Of a DNA stretch of 45,484 bases, positions 33,639-42,256 are shown in pieces. The notes beneath the pieces were generated by a model. It did not search any database. It was given only the letters and a program-made list of their open reading frames with translations, and was not told where the DNA came from. How positions within the stretch are numbered: position 1 is the first letter of the stretch; each line of letters starts with the position of its first letter. The stretch comes from Butyrivibrio sp. INlla16 (GTDB taxonomy: Bacteria; Bacillota; Clostridia; Lachnospirales; Lachnospiraceae): assembly GCF_900104155.1 (NCBI RefSeq), contig NZ_FMYB01000036.1, forward strand, positions 1-45,484. Direction: 5' to 3'. The position numbers and the translations under genes were made by a program.

Positions 33639-35903
33639 ATGAGAGAACAGTGGAGAGGATTTAAAGGCAATAAGTGGACTGATGAAGTTAACTTAAGAGA
33701 CTTTATCCAGAATAACTATACAATGTATGAGGGAGACGAGAGCTTCCTTGCAGACGCTACAGAGGCTACAGATAAGCTCTGGGGCAGACTTCAGGAATTG
33801 CAGAAAGAGGAGCGTGCTAACGGTGGCGTTCTTGAGTGCGAGACAGAGGTTGTATCAGGTCTTACAGCATATGGCCCCGGCTATATCGACGAGTCCATGA
33901 AGGATCTTGAGACTGTTGTAGGTATTCAGACTGACAAGCCTCTTAAGAGAGCATTCATGCCTTACGGCGGTATCAAAATGGCTGAGCAGGCTGCTGATAC
34001 CTACGGCTTCAAGGTAAATGAGAAATTCCACAAGATTTTTACTGAGTATCACAAGACACACAATCAGGCAGTTTTTGATGCATATACACCTGAGATGATG
34101 GCAGCTCGTCACAGCCACATCGTTACAGGACTTCCGGATACATACGGCCGCGGACGTATCGTCGGCGACTACAGAAGAGTAGCACTTTACGGTATCGACT
34201 TCCTTATCGAGCAGAAGAAGGAAGACTTCTCACTTTGCGGATGCGGCGTTATGACTGATGATGTTATTCGTCAGAGAGAAGAGATTGCAGAGCAGATGAG
34301 AGCTCTTCGTGGAATGAAGGAGATGGCATCCGTTTACGGCTTTGATATTTCACAGCCTGCTAACAATGCAAGAGAAGCAGTTCAGTGGTTATACTTCGGA
34401 TACCTTGCAGCTATCAAGACACAGAACGGTGCTGCAATGTCAGTTGGACGTGTTTCTACATTCCTTGATATTTATATTGAGAGAGACCTTAAGGAGGGTA
34501 CACTTACTGAGTCTGAGGCTCAGGAGCTTATCGATCACCTTACAATGAAGTGCCGTATGGTTAAGTTTGCACGTATCCCCAGCTACAACCAGCTCTTCTC
34601 AGGTGATCCGGTTTGGGCAACACTTGAGGTTGGCGGACTTGGAATGGATGGTCGTCACATGGTTACAAAGAACGACTACAGATTCCTTCACACACTTGAG
34701 AATATGGGACCTTCACCTGAGCCTAACCTCACAGTCCTCTATTCATCAAGACTTCCTAAGAACTTCAAGAAGTATGCTGCTAAGATTTCCGTTACAACAT
34801 CTTCTATCCAGTACGAGAACGATGATGTTATGCGTCCTGTATGGGGTGATGATTACAGCATTTGCTGCTGTGTATCAGCTACACAGACAGGTAAGGAGAT
34901 GCAGTTCTTCGGAGCAAGAGCTAACCTTGCAAAATGTCTCCTTTATGCAATTAACGGCGGTAAGGATGAGAAGTTCCTTGACAAGCAAGGTAACCACATG
35001 CAGGTAGGTCCTGAGTATGCACCTATCACATCCGAGTACCTTGATTATGATGAGGTTATGGCCAAGTACGATAAGATGATGGATTGGCTTGCAAGCCTCT
35101 ATGTAAATATCCTCAACCTTATTCAGTACATGCATGATAAATATTACTATGAAGCAGCTGAGATGGCTCTTATCGATACAGATGTACGTCGTACCTTTGC
35201 TACAGGTATCGCAGGCTTCTCACACGTAGTAGATTCACTTTGCGCTATCAAGTACGCAAAGGTTAAGACTGTAAGAGATGAGTCAGGTCTTGTTGTAGAT
35301 TACAAGATCGAGGGAGATTTCCCGAAGTACGGTAACGACGATGAGAGAGCAGACGAGATCGCTGTATGGCTCCTCAAGACTTTCCTCAAGAAGGTTAAGA
35401 AGAACCACACATACAGAAACTCAGAGCCTACAACATCTATCCTTACAATTACTTCAAACGTTGTTTACGGTAAGGCTACAGGTGCTCTTCCGGACGGAAG
35501 ACCTGCATTTGCTCCTTTTGCACCCGGTGCTAACCCGGCTTACGGCGCAGAGCAGAGCGGACTCCTTGCTTCACTTAACTCAGTAGCAAAGCTTCCTTAC
35601 GAGTATGCGCTTGATGGTATCTCAAATACACAGACCATCAATCCCGGTGCACTTGGTCACGACGACGATGAGCGTGCAGACAGACTTGTAAACGTAATGG
35701 ACGGTTACTTCGATCAGGGAGCACACCATCTCAACGTTAACGTATTTGGTGTTGAGAAGCTCAAGGACGCTATGGAGCATCCTGAAAAGCCTGAGTATGC
35801 TAACTTCACAATCCGTGTATCAGGTTACGCAGTTAAGTTCATCGACCTCACTCGTGAGCAGCAGATGGACGTAATTAACCGTACTTGCCACGAATCCATG
35901 TAA
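33639..35903 (+). CDS. pflB: Pyruvate formate-lyase (formate C-acetyltransferase)
   Basis: The 754-residue glycyl-radical enzyme splits pyruvate and CoA into acetyl-CoA and formate, a main step of anaerobic sugar fermentation. The catalytic cysteines sit in [13 protein letters not shown], where three Cys stand in a row. The radical glycine lies in [11 protein letters not shown] near residue 729, close to the C-terminus as in all PFL enzymes. Size is normal. The gene uses a narrow set of codons compared with its neighbours, as expected for a very highly expressed enzyme. The start is behind AAGAGAGGAGCAGATATT. Its activase is encoded just upstream but in a separate transcript. A long inverted repeat follows the stop. 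Confidence 0.98.
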   Translation: MREQWRGFKGNKWTDEVNLRDFIQNNYTMYEGDESFLADATEATDKLWGRLQELQKEERANGGVLECETEVVSGLTAYGPGYIDESMKDLETVVGIQTDKPLKRAFMPYGGIKMAEQAADTYGFKVNEKFHKIFTEYHKTHNQAVFDAYTPEMMAARHSHIVTGLPDTYGRGRIVGDYRRVALYGIDFLIEQKKEDFSLCGCGVMTDDVIRQREEIAEQMRALRGMKEMASVYGFDISQPANNAREAVQWLYFGYLAAIKTQNGAAMSVGRVSTFLDIYIERDLKEGTLTESEAQELIDHLTMKCRMVKFARIPSYNQLFSGDPVWATLEVGGLGMDGRHMVTKNDYRFLHTLENMGPSPEPNLTVLYSSRLPKNFKKYAAKISVTTSSIQYENDDVMRPVWGDDYSICCCVSATQTGKEMQFFGARANLAKCLLYAINGGKDEKFLDKQGNHMQVGPEYAPITSEYLDYDEVMAKYDKMMDWLASLYVNILNLIQYMHDKYYYEAAEMALIDTDVRRTFATGIAGFSHVVDSLCAIKYAKVKTVRDESGLVVDYKIEGDFPKYGNDDERADEIAVWLLKTFLKKVKKNHTYRNSEPTTSILTITSNVVYGKATGALPDGRPAFAPFAPGANPAYGAEQSGLLASLNSVAKLPYEYALDGISNTQTINPGALGHDDDERADRLVNVMDGYFDQGAHHLNVNVFGVEKLKDAMEHPEKPEYANFTIRVSGYAVKFIDLTREQQMDVINRTCHESM

Positions 35904-35918
35904 TAATCGAATGAGTAC

Positions 35919-36003
35919 GGCGCCCTGGACATATATGTGTTTTTAAACCTCATTGCAAAGAACGCAAGAATCGGTTTAAATCCACATATATGTCCGGGGC
36001 GCC
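35919..36003. repeat. Inverted repeat with 31-base arms downstream of pflB
   Basis: Arms 35919-35949 and 35973-36003 match at 28 of 31 positions around a 23-base loop. Both contain GGACATATATGTG-type and GGCGCC sequences. There is no T-run behind it, so it is not a plain intrinsic terminator. It starts 15 bases after the pflB stop and would fold into a very stable 3' stem-loop in the pflB mRNA. It may stabilise or end that mRNA, or be a small palindromic mobile element. Confidence 0.85.
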
Positions 36004-36025
36004 TGTTTATTTAGAAATAATATTG

Positions 36026-36066
36026 CCTTCCCCTTTTTGGGGGAAGGTGGCGCGTAGCGGCGGGGT
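36026..36066. repeat. Dispersed repeat element, copy 2
   Basis: CCTTCCCC (36026-36033) and GGGGAAGG (36040-36047) form a hairpin, followed by TGGCGCGTAGCGGCGGGG. The same modules occur in copy 1 at 33253-33347. It lies in the gap between pflB and mgtE. Confidence 0.55.
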
Positions 36067-36210
36067 AAAGAAAGATGCGATTTTTATGTTTTTTTATATA
36101 AGGCATATCAATTTTTGATGAAAATGTGATAAACTAAAGGTTGTTCTAAAAGTTTCTTAAAGACAAATCCCGCAAATTCGGGAAATCTCCAAAGGAAAGG
36201 TGGTGGTTTT

Positions 36211-36324
36211 ATGAAGAAGATTAAACATGTAAGTAGCGATAATCCTCTGCCTCGAAGTACAAACTTAATAAAAAACCACACCGAAAGGAGATTCCCATGG
36301 AAGAAAATACAATCATTGACGTAA
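36211..36324 (+). CDS. Possible leader peptide overlapping the mgtE start
   Basis: A 37-codon frame begins at an ATG behind GGAAAGGTGGTGG. It contains DNPLPR early in the peptide and stops 28 bases inside mgtE in another frame. GTGGTTTT at its ribosome binding site (36203-36210) is perfectly complementary to AAAACCAC (36272-36279) just before the mgtE ribosome binding site. Translation of this frame would therefore open or close that stem. Proline-containing leader peptides control magnesium transporter genes in enteric bacteria (mgtL), but this one has not been described to my knowledge. It could be a chance ORF. Confidence 0.4.
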   Translation: MKKIKHVSSDNPLPRSTNLIKNHTERRFPWKKIQSLT

Positions 36325-37652
36325 TCCGTGAACTCCTTGAGAGCAAGCAGTATACCAAGCTTCGTCAGACTTTTGCTGAGATGAATACTGCGGATATCGC
36401 TGCTATCATGGACGACATGGAAAATGAAGACTCATTAAAAATGTTCCGCATCCTGCCAAAGGACATGGCTGCGGATGTATTTGCCAACCTCGAAATTGAG
36501 GATCAGCAGTACATTATTCAATCTCTGTCCGATAAGGAAGCCGGCAACATCATCGATAACCTGATGGCCGATGATGCGACAGACCTTTTGGAAGAGATGC
36601 CTGCAAGTATTGTAAAGAAGATTCTTGCGAACGCAAGACCTGATACAAGAGCGGATATAAACCATCTGCTCAGATACCCTGAGGATTCCGCGGGCTCCAT
36701 AATGACAGTGGAGTATGTTGACCTCAAGGAATACATGACGGTTGAACAGGCTATTGCCAGAATTAAGAAAATCGGTCTTGATTCGGAGACAGTAAATACC
36801 TGTTATGTTGTTACGAATCAGAGAATACTGGTCGGTACCGTAGCCCTTCGCTATCTGCTCATTAAGGACGGCGATGAAAAAATCGGCGACATCATGAATA
36901 CCCATGTCATTAGTATCAACACTATGACTGACCAGGAAGAAGCTGCCAACATGTTCAAGAAGTACGACTTCACAGTGATGCCCGTGGTTGATAACGAGAA
37001 CAGAATGATCGGTATCATCACCATCGATGACGTTGTCGACATCATTGAAGAAGAGGCTACCGAGGATATCGAGAAGATGGCAGCTATCATCCCTTCCGAT
37101 AAGCCATATTCGCGTATCGGTATTTTGGATGTATATAAAAACAGAATGCCATGGCTTCTGTTTTTGATGATAAGTGCAACCTTCACGGGAGCTATAATTA
37201 CAAAGTTCTCGGATGCGTTATCTGCGTATGTGGTACTTACAGCCTACATTCCCATGCTGATGGATACAGGCGGTAACGCCGGTTCGCAGGCGAGTGTATC
37301 AATTATTCGTAGCTTGTCACTTGGAGAGATAGAATTTGCAGATCTCTTTAAGGTCTGGTGGAAGGAAGCGCGAGTTGCGGTGCTTTGCGGTGTTACACTT
37401 TCAATTGCAAACTTTGTTAAGCTACTTGTCATAGACAGACTTGCAATTCCTGTAGCTGCAGTTGTCTGCCTGACACTTGTTATTGTAGTAATTATTGCTA
37501 AGAGTATAGGTTGTCTTCTCCCTATGTGCGCAGACAAGCTTGGTTTCGACCCTGCAGTAATGGCGTCACCTATGATTACAACAATTGTGGATGCGATCTC
37601 ACTACTGGCGTATTTCACTATAGCAACGCAGTTGCTGCATTTAGCTGTATAG
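36297..37652 (+). CDS. mgtE: Magnesium transporter MgtE
   Basis: This 451-residue magnesium channel has the usual three parts. The N-terminal helical domain spans residues 1-130 and is acidic, binding Mg2+. A pair of CBS domains follows at about 130-255 (MTVEQAIARIKKI, VGTVALRYLLI, FTVMPVVDNENRMIGIITIDDVVDII). Five membrane helices complete it at about 280-450, with the pore signature MDTGGNAGSQASVSIIRSLSLGEI. The CBS and N domains close the pore at high internal magnesium. The start follows GAAAGGAGATTCCC. A short overlapping ORF and a complementary stem precede it. A terminator follows. Confidence 0.96.
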   Translation: MEENTIIDVIRELLESKQYTKLRQTFAEMNTADIAAIMDDMENEDSLKMFRILPKDMAADVFANLEIEDQQYIIQSLSDKEAGNIIDNLMADDATDLLEEMPASIVKKILANARPDTRADINHLLRYPEDSAGSIMTVEYVDLKEYMTVEQAIARIKKIGLDSETVNTCYVVTNQRILVGTVALRYLLIKDGDEKIGDIMNTHVISINTMTDQEEAANMFKKYDFTVMPVVDNENRMIGIITIDDVVDIIEEEATEDIEKMAAIIPSDKPYSRIGILDVYKNRMPWLLFLMISATFTGAIITKFSDALSAYVVLTAYIPMLMDTGGNAGSQASVSIIRSLSLGEIEFADLFKVWWKEARVAVLCGVTLSIANFVKLLVIDRLAIPVAAVVCLTLVIVVIIAKSIGCLLPMCADKLGFDPAVMASPMITTIVDAISLLAYFTIATQLLHLAV

Positions 37653-37676
37653 ACAAAGATATAATTGATGGATTTA

Positions 37677-37710
37677 AAAAGAGGCTGTCACAGGTGTGGC
37701 AGCCTCTTTT
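37677..37710 (+). terminator. Terminator after mgtE
   Basis: AAAAGAGGCTGTCAC pairs with GTGGCAGCCTCTTTT (one G:T) around AGGT. The four T residues belong to the stem. It also reads as a terminator for the minus-strand GH120 gene ending at 37753. Confidence 0.85.
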
Positions 37711-37711
37711 G

Positions 37712-37746
37712 CCCCTCATCCGTCAGCTTCGCTGACGGATGAGGGG
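37712..37746. repeat. Perfect 16-bp hairpin, dispersed repeat element copy 3
   Basis: CCCCTCATCCGTCAGC (37712-37727) and GCTGACGGATGAGGGG (37731-37746) pair perfectly around TTC. The GGATGAGGGG end is shared with copy 1. It lies between the convergent mgtE and GH120 genes and, with the mgtE terminator, forms a double hairpin. Confidence 0.75.
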
Positions 37747-37752
37747 AAGACA

Positions 37753-39744
37753 TTAGAATACCTTAATTTCTTTCCCTTCAAATTCTGCAAAGGGACCCGG
37801 AATCGCAGCAGGGTCTCTGTGTGCTCCGAAGTAGTCCTTATCGAAGGTGATCGGGCTTCCGTCCGGATTCTCAAAGTACTGTTCGGGCTCAAAAGCTTTT
37901 CCGAGTACTTCGGTAGTAAGAATATTGCAGGAGAAATCTCCGAGCTTTCCGAAGAGATCTGACTTAATATACCAGCTGCCCTTTTTCTCCACTACTGAAA
38001 CGGACACTTTGGACTTTTTATCTACCAGCTTATTCTTTTCCTTCTTGTAAACATTTGCGCCGCCGAAGTAGGCGTTGCCGTCAATCCAAACAGGAAGATG
38101 GCCAAAGTGCGCTTCCGCAAGTCCGCCCATGTCGGGATGCTTCTCAAAATCAAACTGATCCATCCAGTCCTCGTAGGTCGGGAAGATGTCAAAAGGTGCT
38201 GTTCCAACTGCCTCGTAGTCGGCATCCGCAGCGGTCTTCTTTTTATCATGAATCTTGTACTGCTGCAGGAAGATGTTGTTGTAAATTCTGTCATCGCCGT
38301 GGAGAATCGTCATGAAGCCGGCAACTTCGGTGCGGTGACGGATGTGGTAAGGTGTGTAGCGAGGCTCTCTCTGCCCTGAAACAATGCTGTCCACACCTGA
38401 GTTAATAAGTGAAAAGCCGCCAAGTATCAGATTGTGGATTACAGCAATACCTTCACTCGGAATTGTTATGGCAACAGGAGAGAGAAGGATATTGTTATCA
38501 ATAAGAGTAGGACCGTGACCCACCTCAATAAACACATCTGTGTTGAACATGGCACCGGGAGCCTGCCCAAGACCTTCCGGCCGGCAGTTGTCATGCATGA
38601 GGTTCTGGGTTACTCTGGCACCCTGAGCCTGCCAGTCAAGCCAAACACCCATAATACAATTGTGAATATGGTTTCGTCTTATAGTCACATCGATGGCAGC
38701 ATGGAGCTTTATTCCTGCGGTTTCCGCACCACCAAGCTGCTGTGAATTGCATACGTGGTGGATGTGGCAATCCTCGATGATGGAGAATACTCCACCCATA
38801 CGACCGACGATACCGGTCTGTTCGCAGTGGTGAATGTGGCAGCGTCTTATGATATGGTGACCGATTTTTTCCTTGAGCCATCCGTGGAACTGACCGCGGC
38901 AAACGGCGTCGCGCTCCATCTGAGTGGGACTCTTTACATGATTCTTGGTGAAGTACATGTCGTTTTCGGGATCGAGATATTTTCCGAGAGAGATACCGCA
39001 GCATCTGCTTCCCCAGATCTCGCAATCCTCGATTATCCAGCCCTTACTCCAGTGAGGGCCTATCATACCATCCTGGTAAGCTGCAGGCGGAGCCCAGGTG
39101 GTAGCTGCTTTGTTGATATTAAAGCCGCTGACGGTTATATAATCCACATGATTTTTGTCAGGCATGAAGCAGTTTCTTCTTACAACGATTTCAGTCTTTT
39201 CCTTATTGGGATCAAGCTTATGAAAATTGGCATAGATAACTGTATCATCGCCATCCTGCTCTGTGTACCAGAGAAATGATGCCTCCTCCTGATTCCAGGC
39301 AAAGGGATTGGCCTCGGCTTTCTCGCACTCCTTCAGTGAGTCTGTCTCGTGCATCATCATGTCATTGAGGAAAATGGAGCCTGTATGACGGATCTTCGGT
39401 GAAAAATACCAGTCCCCGTAAACCCTCTCTATATAGGGGTTATAGTTCCCGAAAATAGCATTATTTATTCTTGCGCTCCAGACATTTCCCTTTACCTTCT
39501 TCCAGCCTGTAAGCGGTTCAGCACCGGTGATCACTGCTCCCAGAGGCTCGGTGGAGCGATAAGTAATCCGGGCATCCTTTTCTCCTTTGTTCTGAGGGAT
39601 GACCTGCTCTCTGTAGATACCGGGTTTGACAAGTATCTCATCTCCTGCTACAGCAATCTTTGCTGCATCGTTTATATGTCTGAAGGGTCTTTTTTCGCTT
39701 CCATCGCCGTCGCGGAAAGCGGATGCGTCAACATAATAAATCAT
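37753..39744 (-). CDS. Beta-xylosidase, glycoside hydrolase family 120
   Basis: The start was set at the ATG at 39744, behind GGAGGAAAAAGAA; an in-frame TTG lies five codons earlier over that site. The 663-residue protein has no signal peptide. It is a right-handed parallel beta-helix enzyme closely patterned on XylC of Thermoanaerobacterium, the GH120 founder. Shared stretches include GDEILVKPGIYREQV, WAPPAAYQDGMIGPHWSKGW, AGIKLHAAIDVTIRRNHIH and GGDDRFYNN-like GDDRIYNNIF. The two catalytic carboxylates correspond to D370 (VWLDWQAQG) and E407 (VFIEVGHGP). About 14 extra residues lie between them (PEGLGQAPGAMFN). It should split xylobiose and xylo-oligosaccharides inside the cell. It is divergent from lacI, with operator-like sites between them. 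Confidence 0.93.
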   Translation of the reverse strand: MIYYVDASAFRDGDGSEKRPFRHINDAAKIAVAGDEILVKPGIYREQVIPQNKGEKDARITYRSTEPLGAVITGAEPLTGWKKVKGNVWSARINNAIFGNYNPYIERVYGDWYFSPKIRHTGSIFLNDMMMHETDSLKECEKAEANPFAWNQEEASFLWYTEQDGDDTVIYANFHKLDPNKEKTEIVVRRNCFMPDKNHVDYITVSGFNINKAATTWAPPAAYQDGMIGPHWSKGWIIEDCEIWGSRCCGISLGKYLDPENDMYFTKNHVKSPTQMERDAVCRGQFHGWLKEKIGHHIIRRCHIHHCEQTGIVGRMGGVFSIIEDCHIHHVCNSQQLGGAETAGIKLHAAIDVTIRRNHIHNCIMGVWLDWQAQGARVTQNLMHDNCRPEGLGQAPGAMFNTDVFIEVGHGPTLIDNNILLSPVAITIPSEGIAVIHNLILGGFSLINSGVDSIVSGQREPRYTPYHIRHRTEVAGFMTILHGDDRIYNNIFLQQYKIHDKKKTAADADYEAVGTAPFDIFPTYEDWMDQFDFEKHPDMGGLAEAHFGHLPVWIDGNAYFGGANVYKKEKNKLVDKKSKVSVSVVEKKGSWYIKSDLFGKLGDFSCNILTTEVLGKAFEPEQYFENPDGSPITFDKDYFGAHRDPAAIPGPFAEFEGKEIKVF

Positions 39745-39769
39745 TTCTTTTTCCTCCAATAATGTGTTT

Positions 39770-39785
39770 GATTAAACGTTAAACT
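39770..39785. promoter_or_regulatory. LacI-type operator-like site 1
   Basis: GATTAAACGTTAAACT has the CG-centred, imperfectly palindromic form used by LacI/GalR proteins. It lies just inside the GH120 transcript, 26 bases before the start codon, so binding would block that gene. Confidence 0.55.
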
Positions 39786-39796
39786 TAATTTTTTTC

Positions 39797-39825
39797 ATGT
39801 TACGATTAACAGAGCGGATTGTCAA
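39797..39825 (-). promoter_or_regulatory. Promoter of the GH120 gene, overlapped by operator-like site 2
   Basis: On the minus strand a perfect TTGACA (39820-39825), a 17-base spacer and TAACAT (39797-39802) face the xylosidase gene. GTTACGATTAAC (39799-39810, GTTA/TAAC arms) overlaps the -10 box and resembles the other two operator-like sites. Confidence 0.7.
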
Positions 39826-39887
39826 TAATGTGCACAACAAATTATGAAAAAGAGCAATAATTTTATACATATTACCAAATGTTGTAG

Positions 39888-39916
39888 TTGACATAAGTTA
39901 AAAAAGTTAATAAAAT
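39888..39916 (+). promoter_or_regulatory. Promoter of the lacI gene
   Basis: A perfect TTGACA (39888-39893), a 17-base spacer and TAAAAT (39911-39916) lie 71 bases before the lacI start codon. Confidence 0.75.
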
Positions 39917-39924
39917 CGTCTTGT

Positions 39925-39940
39925 AGTTAAACGATTTACT
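39925..39940. promoter_or_regulatory. LacI-type operator-like site 3
   Basis: AGTTAAACGATTTACT is a 12-of-16 palindrome around CG. It lies right at the expected transcription start of lacI, which suggests self-repression. Confidence 0.6.
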
Positions 39941-39987
39941 TAAAAGGTTTTCGTCAAATAACCCAAACAATATTGACTGGAGCTCAG

Positions 39988-41034
39988 ATGGTAACTCTCA
40001 AAGAAGTCGCAGAAATATGCAATGTTTCGGCGGCCACGGTATCAAATGTTATAAACGGTAAAGCGAAGACGAGTGAAGCAACCAGGAAGCGTATCTTACA
40101 GGTTATCGAGGAAACAGGTTATAAACCAAACTACATGGCAAAAGGACTCCGGACCAATCGTACGAAAATAATCTCGATTGTTACCGAGGATATAGCACAG
40201 TTCACGTCTCCCCCGATAATCGAGAGCATAATGGAACAGTGTGAAAAACATGATTACCATGTATACGTTCATAACCTTCGTCTATATGACAGATGGCAGG
40301 ATACCTGGTATGACCAGGATAAAGATTATCATTCTGTTCTGGATCCGGTGTTGCAGGATGTTCTTTCGGCCAGGGCTGAAGGCGTGATTTACCTTGCGGG
40401 ACATACACGAATTATCAATTTTTACAACGATAATTTTAATCTTCCTACAGTCATGTGCTACTCACTGTCGAATTCACCGGCAATCCCGTCGGTGGTTATC
40501 GAGGATGAGAAAAGTGCCTATGAAGTAACATCTTACCTTGTAAAGAACGGACATAAGCGCATCGGATTCGTTGGAGGAAGGGCTGAGAATATACACACAG
40601 CTCAGAGACTTTTGGGATATCAGAGAGCGCTTTTTGAAAACGGCATTCTCTTTGATCCGAATCTTGTGTATTACGGAGATTGGAGCAGAGAGTCGGGTTA
40701 CGAGGGTGCCAAGACGCTTCTTCCTCAGGGAGTGACAGCATTTTTTGGTATTTCGGATAAGATGACCGGTGGAATATATGATTATCTTATCGAGTGCGGA
40801 CTTCAGATAGGAAAAGAGATTGCAGTTGTCGGTTTTGATAACGAGAGTATTTCGGAACACTTCTATCCGCCGCTTACAACTACGACACTCCCGCTTGCGG
40901 AGATAGGAAGGATAAGCGCAGATTTGCTGATAGATATGCTTGAGAATGATCAGCCTGAAGAATTACCTGAGGAGCCTAAGGTTGTCAGGATACCGTGTTC
41001 GATGGAAATAAGAAAATCTGTATGTAGAAGATAA
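39988..41034 (+). CDS. LacI-family transcriptional regulator
   Basis: The start is the ATG at 39988, behind CTGGAG; an in-frame TTG is five codons upstream. The 348-residue protein has the LacI helix-turn-helix at its N-terminus (TLKEVAEICNVSAATVSNVINGKAKTS in parts, residues 2-28) and the hinge NYMAKGLRTNRTKII. A sugar-binding core follows (SVVIEDEKSAYEVTSYLV, HKRIGFVGG, PQGVTAFFGISDKMTGGIYDYL, VVGFDNESISEHFYPPLTTT). It is divergent from the GH120 gene with three operator-like sites between, so it should repress that gene until a xylan-derived sugar binds. Its last codons overlap, in another frame, the remains of a solute-binding protein gene, so its natural C-terminus may have been slightly changed. 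Confidence 0.92.
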   Translation: MVTLKEVAEICNVSAATVSNVINGKAKTSEATRKRILQVIEETGYKPNYMAKGLRTNRTKIISIVTEDIAQFTSPPIIESIMEQCEKHDYHVYVHNLRLYDRWQDTWYDQDKDYHSVLDPVLQDVLSARAEGVIYLAGHTRIINFYNDNFNLPTVMCYSLSNSPAIPSVVIEDEKSAYEVTSYLVKNGHKRIGFVGGRAENIHTAQRLLGYQRALFENGILFDPNLVYYGDWSRESGYEGAKTLLPQGVTAFFGISDKMTGGIYDYLIECGLQIGKEIAVVGFDNESISEHFYPPLTTTTLPLAEIGRISADLLIDMLENDQPEELPEEPKVVRIPCSMEIRKSVCRR

Positions 41035-42007
41035 CGGTTCCGTACTTATCGGTACAGACAACAGCATAGCTCCTATCACAGATAAGGATGGCGCTTACTA
41101 CAAGATGCTTAAGTTCTTCTATCAGGCAAATCAGCTTGGATTTGTTGATCCTGATTCCGCAACTCAGGACTGGAACTCAATCGTTTCCAAGATGCAGGAT
41201 AAGAGAGTTTACCTCTACTGGTACAGCTGGCAGTATGGTTTCTGGAACAGCCCTGCAAGAGGCGAAGAGGGAACCAACTATGTTGAAATTCCTGTAGCAG
41301 ACACAAACCTTTACCAGGCATCTGACACCTACTATGGTGATGGACGTGTTCTCTGCGTAGGTTCTCAGGTTTCAGACGAGAACTTTGACAGACTTATGGA
41401 GTTCCTTGACTGGTATGCTTCACCCGAGGGTGTTCAGATCCAGCATGCAGGTACAGAAGGTCTTACATACACAATCGAAGATGGCAAGTACACACTTACA
41501 GAGGATGGTCTTAACAGATTCTCAGCAGAAGTACTCGTTCCCGAGGAAATGGGCGGCGGAAACTGGAACGACGGTAACAACCAGATCAACCAGTGGATCG
41601 TAGCATCCTGTGATGTTAACCCTGAGACAGGCGAGCCTTATGCTTCTGATATGTGGTCAACAACAATCGAGATGAACCAGACAAAGACAACCAAGGAGTG
41701 GTCAGAGAAGTTTGGTGCAGCTGACGATGTTGAGTATCTCAAGAACAACGGCATGATGACAGTTGTTCCTTCAATCAATATCGCTCTTGCAATCGATTCC
41801 ACAGACATCAGCCTTATCCGTAAGCAGTGCGGTGATGTTATCAAGGATTCTTCCTGGAGAATGGTATTCGCAAAGGATGACGCAGATTTCGATGCACAGT
41901 GGGATGAGATGGTTAACCAGCTCCAGGGTCTTGGATTTGATGATCTTGTAGCATTTGATACAGAGAAGTATCAGCCTATGCTCGATGCAAGAAAAGCAGC
42001 TCAGTAA
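41012..42007 (+). pseudogene. Solute-binding protein gene lacking its 5' part
   Basis: From 41012 on, the frame reads ENLYVEDNGSVLIGTDN and continues without a stop to 42007, about 331 codons. It looks like the middle and end of an extracellular sugar-binding protein of the long LplA-like kind (KRVYLYWYSWQYGFW, LMEFLDWYASPEGVQIQHAG, LVAFDTEKYQPMLDARKA). The signal peptide and first half are missing. The open frame starts inside lacI, a stop (TAA) stands at 41009, and the first inner ATG at 41105 has no ribosome binding site. Codon choice is as narrow as in pflB, so the parent gene was highly expressed. The best reading is a deletion that joined lacI to the interior of this gene. The remnant is followed by a good terminator. 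Confidence 0.82.
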
Positions 42008-42039
42008 TAATGAAAAATTTATAAAGTGAGTTATTTATG

Positions 42040-42076
42040 CACCCCGGCTTGTGTTTATGCGAGTCGGGGTGTTTTC
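42040..42076 (+). terminator. Terminator after the solute-binding protein remnant
   Basis: CACCCCGGCT and AGTCGGGGTG (one G:T pair) form a ten-pair stem with a 12-base loop, followed by TTTTCT. Confidence 0.85.
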
Positions 42077-42162
42077 TGTGTTTCCGGCTACAACAATATG
42101 AAGTGGGCGCAATGAATTGTATAAAAATTTAATAAATTTATAGGAATTTTAGAAAAATTCAC

Positions 42163-42189
42163 TTGAGTATTCTTGAAATAGGCCGATAT
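42163..42189 (+). promoter_or_regulatory. Sigma-D (flagellar type)-like promoter before the pilin gene
   Basis: GCCGATAT (42182-42189) equals the -10 consensus known for Bacillus sigma-D. Exactly 15 bases upstream is TTGA, which matches the TAAA -35 at two of four positions. It would start a 60-base leader for the pilin-like gene. The weak -35 leaves room for doubt. Confidence 0.45.
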
Positions 42190-42256
42190 AAGATATAGCA
42201 TAAATATATAAACATTATTTCATCGTTGGTTTTCAAGTTAGAAAAGGAGATATGAA

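Noticed and set aside
36066..36296. M-box (ykoK) magnesium riboswitch before mgtE
   Set aside because: The conserved M-box blocks and three-helix layout could not be found; only a small CCCG/CGGG hairpin and the leader ORF stem are visible.
41105..42007. Shorter solute-binding protein starting at the ATG at 41105
   Set aside because: There is no ribosome binding site, no signal peptide, and homologous-looking sequence continues upstream of this ATG in the same frame. This is a truncated gene.
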